DNA of 64,000 nt from Serinus canaria (lineage: Eukaryota; Chordata; Aves; Passeriformes; Fringillidae). Numbering within the stretch: the stretch's first letter is position 1; each line of letters begins with the position of its first letter. Below, piece by piece: positions 62,201-64,000 of this stretch. Location: contig NC_066313.1 of the NCBI RefSeq assembly GCF_022539315.1, positions 39,779,059-39,843,058 of the forward strand, given 5' to 3'. Made by a program: the position numbers and the translations under genes. The notes under the pieces were generated by a model, which did not search any database, had not been told where the DNA came from, and saw nothing but the letters and a program-made list of their open reading frames with translations.

Positions 62201-64000
62201 AGTATTTTTCTTTAGCATATGGTAATACCCTTTCATAATTTTATGGCACTGGCTGTATAAAATCAAGCCATTTTCTAACTATTTGGAGAAGCAGAACATT
62301 GGACCTCAGTCCCCATAAAAGTGAAAGTATATATGCACAGTTGTTGTAAAAATTTCAGTACTATGGCTTAATTTCCCAAGAAGCTGTGACTTTCACTTGT
62401 AGAATTATAAGGGAAATTTCTCATTAAAATATGAAGTTAGGGTAAACTATAGATGAGCATAGATCTAGAGATACTAACATGTAAGTATGCTACTGAATAT
62501 TTGCTGTCTTTTAATCTCTTTTTTTTTGAAGCATGATCAGAATAGATTGTTTAACTGTAAATTGCAATCCTGTGAAAACTATGATCGATGATTTCATCCA
62601 GAAGTTGTACGACATTCTAGTTGTTTCTTTGAGAAAATCTATTCAAGGTAAATAATATAAATGAACAGTATTTTAATTTTTTTTGTTTCTGTTGTACATG
62701 GGCACATTTGAGTTAATGTAAATACTTTTTTATTGAAATATTTTACTTTCAGGCACAGTGAACTGCAGAAATCACAATGCGAGAAAGTAATCTGTTTACA
62801 GCTGTGTATTCCTTAAAATTACTTTTTCACTAAAGACATAGCCTAGGACCCTTTGATGTCCATTGTTTATCTTTTCTTTTTCCTTGTTTGGGCCGCCTCT
62901 GTTACAGATGTAAAAGAACACATGAACATATTTTTGCTTGTTTCTTTTATCTGAAGAAAAATTTTGTTGCTTCAGAGGAGAAAATTTATTTAATGTTTGA
63001 GGGAGGAAAATTTCCTAGGTGTTTGGGAAGGTGTCATAAAATGTAATAGAAATGCTATTAGATTTTTCTTTTACAAATTGAAATACTTCATGAAGAGTCT
63101 GAAATAATCAGGACTTACTCCATAGAATTACTTGTCACTTAGATTGTCAAAACTGTTAAAACTCTGTTGAAGAATACAAAACATTTCCCTGTTTCTGGTG
63201 GTTGACCTATATATGAACAGCAGGACAAAGTGGAATAAAGTGTAGATGGTGAGAAATAACAGTGCTTTGTGCTTTAAATTAATGCTTGTAACCGGAAACA
63301 TATAACAGGGATTGTGCAAGAATGTGAATTGTTTCATAGCCTGAAAGGTGAATCTTTCCTGGAAGATTCCCTGGAGCTGTTCAGCTCCTTTCTCAGTATC
63401 AAAAGAGATTTACCTTGGTAGGTAAATACAACATTATAGCTTATGCAGGCATTGATTTGTCAGCCTTTTCAATATGTTAAGCAAGGTGGCTTTTGTTAGT
63501 TAGCCTCTTTAAAAGACCCAAACCAAAATAAACAGAAAAAAACCCCCAAAGAACCCAAAAGCAATTTATATCTGTTTACCTAAAAAAAAAAAAAAGACCT
63601 TTAAAACTTTTGAAAGTATATAAATAAGTGCCTCATGTATTTGTGTTTAATATTCAGAAGGAGCTCTGATACTTATGGTCTAAATCATACACTGAACACA
63701 GTGGATTACCTGTGGAAAGCTACTTGTAAGCACAAATGTACAATTTCTGTTCAGGTAGTACACAAGATTGGAGTCTGCAATTTTTAAACAAATAGTTTGC
63801 ATACTTATGACTAATGCTGTATCCTTATGCATTTGTCTGACTTGGATAGTTAAAACTAGAAATATTCTCTCCACAGTAACTTTTTTTTCCATGTTTGTGT
63901 AGCTCACCTCTGTGATGTTTCTACATTTCTCACTGATGCCATGGAAACACTAGTGATTAGGCCCCAGACTGTAGAGGAAATAGCAGAAGACAATTTAAAA
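47057..64000 (+). CDS. DYNC2H1: DYNC2H1, cytoplasmic dynein-2 heavy chain, 5' part (first 974 residues, 20 exons), cut by the window end
   Basis: DYNC2H1 is the motor heavy chain of dynein-2, which drives retrograde intraflagellar transport in cilia; in people its loss causes short-rib thoracic dysplasias. The ATG at 47057 lies in a perfect Kozak context (GCCACCATGG). Twenty exons join in frame to 2922 nt: 47057-47257, 49658-49828, 50354-50489, 50806-50924, 51478-51622, 52402-52634, 52874-53008, 53102-53215, 53398-53509, 53642-53766, 54838-55013, 56356-56551, 57143-57238, 57742-57894, 58005-58103, 60260-60399, 60487-60715, 61168-61295, 62532-62647 and 63903-64000. The product is the N-terminal tail (dynein heavy-chain N-terminal domain 1 region) used for dimerisation and intermediate-chain binding. 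The linker and AAA+ motor lie beyond the window (full-length family near 4300 residues). Landmarks: FLDDGN 44-49, FFKLRP 80-85, a charged helical stretch 671-701, QQQRWKDG 716-723. All introns are GT-AG except intron 15 (GC-AG). Identity is near certain from motif-by-motif agreement with vertebrate DYNC2H1. Confidence 0.97.
47429..48019 (-). mobile_element. Solo LTR of an avian endogenous retrovirus, antisense to DYNC2H1
   Basis: About 590 bp, TG…CA-bounded when read on the minus strand. It contains the blocks of a common songbird LTR family: 'gtgggttgagataagaacag' then 'tttaata', 'ctggccagttcgggtcagct', and 'attctcatactaaacccgaa'. Sense is inferred as minus because there the TATA-like GTGTATGAACT precedes the ATTAAA-bearing part. 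No internal retroviral genes and no clear target-site duplication are seen. Termini are approximate. Confidence 0.75.
48020..48660. other. G/T-rich block of unknown origin in DYNC2H1 intron 1
   Basis: Rich in TG/CA and poor in CpG, unlike the CpG island before it and the AT-rich DNA after it. Open frames of 80-157 codons occur on both strands without recognisable motifs. It may be an unrecognised repeat or CpG-depleted old sequence. Confidence 0.4.
49658..49828 (+). CDS. DYNC2H1: DYNC2H1 exon 2
   Basis: Codes residues 68-124, including VLVFFKLRPDIITEDNL and LYQAVRQVFAPVLLK. The acceptor is ATTACAG and the donor AAG|GTGAGC. Exactly 57 codons. Confidence 0.97.
50354..50489 (+). CDS. DYNC2H1: DYNC2H1 exon 3
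   Basis: Codes residues 125-169 plus one base (DEKWSKAFDPKLQKLLSELE, then AGLSTALRRSD). The acceptor is TTGCAG and the donor GAG|GTTTGT. Confidence 0.97.
50806..50924 (+). CDS. DYNC2H1: DYNC2H1 exon 4
   Basis: Codes residues 170-209 (ILTPTDEFQFWRECAHHGNK, then SKERASYFRDLFEDIAK). The acceptor is TTTGCAG and the donor AAA|GTATGT. It ends in phase 0. Confidence 0.97.
51062..51316 (+). pseudogene. Coding-like block of unknown origin in DYNC2H1 intron 4
   Basis: Translating 51062-51316 gives a protein-like string with one in-frame stop (TGA at 51152-51154). After the stop it includes ILGAAVEIELYATVCELGMD and LRDEKDTINAVMQHFR. A good acceptor (TTTTTTCTTAG at 51060) precedes it and CAG|GTACTC (51260) lies inside it. 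In the phase needed after exon 4 it meets a stop within seven codons, so it is not a normal DYNC2H1 exon. I do not recognise the family; a decayed gene fragment or chance are both possible. Confidence 0.3.
51478..51622 (+). CDS. DYNC2H1: DYNC2H1 exon 5
   Basis: Codes residues 210-257 plus one base (DYCNLDTLSLFEVVDLVEAT, then VWRQTEHDPYPQSRMHNLL). The acceptor is TTTTCTAG and the donor G|GTAAAC. Confidence 0.97.
51623..52401 (+). other. DYNC2H1 intron 5 with a (TG)n run
   Basis: A GT-AG intron of 779 bp with a TG-rich microsatellite at 52079-52100. A 178-codon frame (51785-52321) lies entirely inside it; it shows no domain and its end relies on intronic sequence. Confidence 0.8.
52402..52634 (+). 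CDS. DYNC2H1: DYNC2H1 exon 6
   Basis: Codes residues 258-335 (GGSLGRFVQRKLSALNLWED, later HPWKNEKYFPEMIAKLGQRL). The acceptor is CTTCTAG and the donor GAG|GTAGAG. Length 233 nt. Confidence 0.97.
52874..53008 (+). CDS. DYNC2H1: DYNC2H1 exon 7
   Basis: Codes residues 336-380 (VLTVRTLHEKLMFFLPAGEK, then HVFEPFAGLNPVHYNPYTE). The acceptor is CATAG and the donor GAG|GTATAA. Exactly 45 codons; the following intron is only 93 bp. Confidence 0.97.
53102..53215 (+). CDS. DYNC2H1: DYNC2H1 exon 8
   Basis: Codes residues 381-418 (PLWRAAVSQYERIIAPVEQK, then FISEIQDSPQQ). The acceptor is CTCTAG and the donor CAG|GTATGG. Confidence 0.97.
53398..53509 (+). CDS. DYNC2H1: DYNC2H1 exon 9
   Basis: Codes residues 419-455 plus one base (LLQIFQKHKELIKHPNIRKE, then LLFERETLLAALQDYVK). 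The acceptor is TTCCAG and the donor AAAG|GTATTT. Confidence 0.96.
53642..53766 (+). CDS. DYNC2H1: DYNC2H1 exon 10
   Basis: Codes residues 456-497 (YETDFGTRCHGVPGDVSGPL, then SGKNLSEVVNNIVWVQQLEL). The acceptor is GTGTTAG and the donor AAG|GTAACA. Confidence 0.97.
53767..54837 (+). other. DYNC2H1 intron 10
   Basis: A 1071-bp GT-AG intron, AT-rich, with no recognised repeat or exon. Introns 2, 3, 12, 13 and 17 (316-591 bp) are similarly plain. Confidence 0.8.
54838..55013 (+). CDS. DYNC2H1: DYNC2H1 exon 11
   Basis: Codes residues 498-555 plus two bases (VDDSIKLAEALLSDLPGFQT, then YEQEQFDDWSRNIQSELS). The acceptor is GTTTAAG and the donor TG|GTAAAT. Confidence 0.97.
55014..56355 (+). other. 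DYNC2H1 intron 11 with purine-rich and direct repeats
   Basis: Contains an A/G-rich tract (55803-55888) followed at once by two copies of GCTTATGTTCTTATTAG (55902-55918 and 55929-55945, spacing 27). No exon recognised. Confidence 0.8.
55803..55888 (+). repeat. A/G-rich low-complexity tract
   Basis: Dominated by A runs with single G or GAG breaks and a few T. Simple sequence in intron 11, adjacent to a short 17-bp direct repeat. Confidence 0.8.
56356..56551 (+). CDS. DYNC2H1: DYNC2H1 exon 12
   Basis: Codes residues 556-621 (YSDRLVTLLREVRQLSALGF, then ARKFCKQAVILKQ). The acceptor is GGTTCAG and the donor CAG|GTATAA. Confidence 0.97.
57143..57238 (+). CDS. DYNC2H1: DYNC2H1 exon 13
   Basis: Codes residues 622-653 (VAHFYNSIDQQMIWSQKPMM, then LQSALAFEQIIK). 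The acceptor is TTTTACAG and the donor AAG|GTGAAA. Exactly 32 codons. Confidence 0.97.
57742..57894 (+). CDS. DYNC2H1: DYNC2H1 exon 14
   Basis: Codes residues 654-704 (HSKSGPGGKAQITWDNPREL, then a charged helical stretch ending KLRKWHTNFIQK). The acceptor is TTTTAAAG and the donor AAG|GTATAT. The next intron is 110 bp. Confidence 0.97.
58005..58103 (+). CDS. DYNC2H1: DYNC2H1 exon 15, followed by a GC donor
   Basis: Codes residues 705-737 (VISLMNVDLLRQQQRWKDGL, then QELRTGFASLESQ). The acceptor is TTAACAG. The donor reads CAG|GCAGGG, a GC rather than GT site. The nearest GT, five bases on, would shift the frame into exon 16, while the GC site gives SQ|GF, matching the family's AQ|GF junction. 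Confidence 0.95.
58556..58600 (-). mobile_element. Short CR1 3' tail, antisense
   Basis: 'tcatagaattgttaaagttg' followed by 'gaaaagacccttagtgtcat' is the reverse complement of a CR1 tail. Only about 45 bp is recognisable. Confidence 0.7.
59431..59564 (+). mobile_element. tRNA-Ile-derived SINE with CR1-type tail (TguSINE1-like), full length
   Basis: The head 59431-59503 follows tRNA-Ile(AAU): A box 'ttagctcagttggt', anticodon region 'gtgctaataatgcc' and B box 'gggtttgatccc'. The tail 'gagttggacttgatgaacct' then 'tgggtcccttccagctcag' equals the CR1 3' end, implying mobilisation by CR1 machinery. This composite is known from songbirds. It is a retroposon and not a working tRNA gene: the acceptor ends pair poorly and the D-arm has lost bases. 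Confidence 0.85.
59975..60140 (-). mobile_element. CR1 LINE fragment, antisense
   Basis: 'cttgagttagaaggggtcca', 'caaggaccatcaagtccaac', and later 'accagcttggtgccatgacc' follow the reverse complement of avian CR1 in the usual order. Diverged and 5'-truncated. Confidence 0.8.
60260..60399 (+). CDS. DYNC2H1: DYNC2H1 exon 16
   Basis: Codes residues 738-783 plus two bases (GFKSSDMKAWRQHWNHQLYK, then ALEHQYQMGLEALNENLPE). The acceptor is ATTTTAG and the donor AA|GTAAGA. The next intron is 87 bp. Confidence 0.97.
60487..60715 (+). CDS. DYNC2H1: DYNC2H1 exon 17
   Basis: Codes residues 784-860 (QGRLQFRPPFEEVRARYYRE, later GFLTAFSKAEDLFRRLTD). The acceptor is TTTTAG and the donor AAG|GTATTT. Confidence 0.97.
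61168..61295 (+). CDS. DYNC2H1: DYNC2H1 exon 18
   Basis: Codes residues 861-902 plus two bases (EWVVIGQVDMEPLVKTHLSS, then KNFKALKVRGKEAERLP). The acceptor GGAAAG is preceded by an A-rich stretch; the nearest pyrimidine tract is about 30 bases back with no intervening AG. The donor is AG|GTATAG. Confidence 0.94.
61296..62531 (+). other. DYNC2H1 intron 18
   Basis: A 1236-bp GT-AG intron without recognised repeats or exons. Confidence 0.8.
62532..62647 (+). CDS. DYNC2H1: DYNC2H1 exon 19
   Basis: Codes residues 903-941 plus one base (IRIDCLTVNCNPVKTMIDDF, then IQKLYDILVVSLRKSIQ). The acceptor is a T run ending GAAG; the donor is G|GTAAAT. Confidence 0.97.
62648..63902 (+). other. DYNC2H1 intron 19
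   Basis: A 1255-bp GT-AG intron. An A14 run is at about 63582-63595. No further exon recognised. Confidence 0.8.
63903..64000 (+). CDS. DYNC2H1: DYNC2H1 exon 20, cut by the window end
   Basis: Codes residues 942-974 (AHLCDVSTFLTDAMETLVIR, then PQTVEEIAEDNLK). The acceptor is TGTGTAG. The exon runs to the last base, so its donor is not seen. Confidence 0.95.

Overview
This window is vertebrate nuclear DNA, most likely from a bird and probably an oscine songbird. It is AT-rich, has long non-coding stretches and spliced genes, and carries CR1 LINE tails. A tRNA-Ile-derived SINE with a CR1-type tail (59431-59564, truncated copy near 10424-10523) and an LTR with the layout of common songbird ERV LTRs point to passerines. 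The SINE and LTR assignments rest on remembered family structure, not on a search.

There are two real protein-coding genes, divergent from one shared CpG island (about 45380-47340). On the minus strand is complete DCUN1D5, with eight coding exons from 45784 down to 33299 and 232 residues. It encodes a DCN1-like co-E3 for cullin neddylation. On the plus strand is the 5' part of DYNC2H1, the cytoplasmic dynein-2 (retrograde intraflagellar transport) heavy chain. Twenty exons from 47057 to the window edge encode the first 974 residues, all N-terminal tail. All exon phases join without a frame break. The divergent arrangement matches what is known for human chromosome 11q22. The genes have unrelated jobs (cullin neddylation versus cilium transport) and are linked here only by the promoter.

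Positions 1 to about 33035 form a gene-poor flank. I see no conserved gene there, only CR1 copies (3195-3660, 14226-14320, 21025-21115), an older LINE remnant (about 2470-2680), a truncated SINE, several striking inverted repeats (8633-8683, 15402-15436, 18839-18942) and one isolated GC-rich island (20195-20700). In the human arrangement the matrix metalloproteinase cluster lies beyond DCUN1D5 on this side, but no MMP exon is visible here.

Most open frames in the window are chance frames in the CpG islands or in AT-rich DNA. No CRISPR, operon or prokaryotic-type system is present. Points worth a second look are an X-box/YY1-like pair upstream of DYNC2H1, a GC-AG intron after DYNC2H1 exon 15, an antisense solo LTR close to exon 1, a coding-like block of unknown origin in intron 4, the isolated GC island with a tandem repeat and a perfect splice donor, and the compound hairpins.
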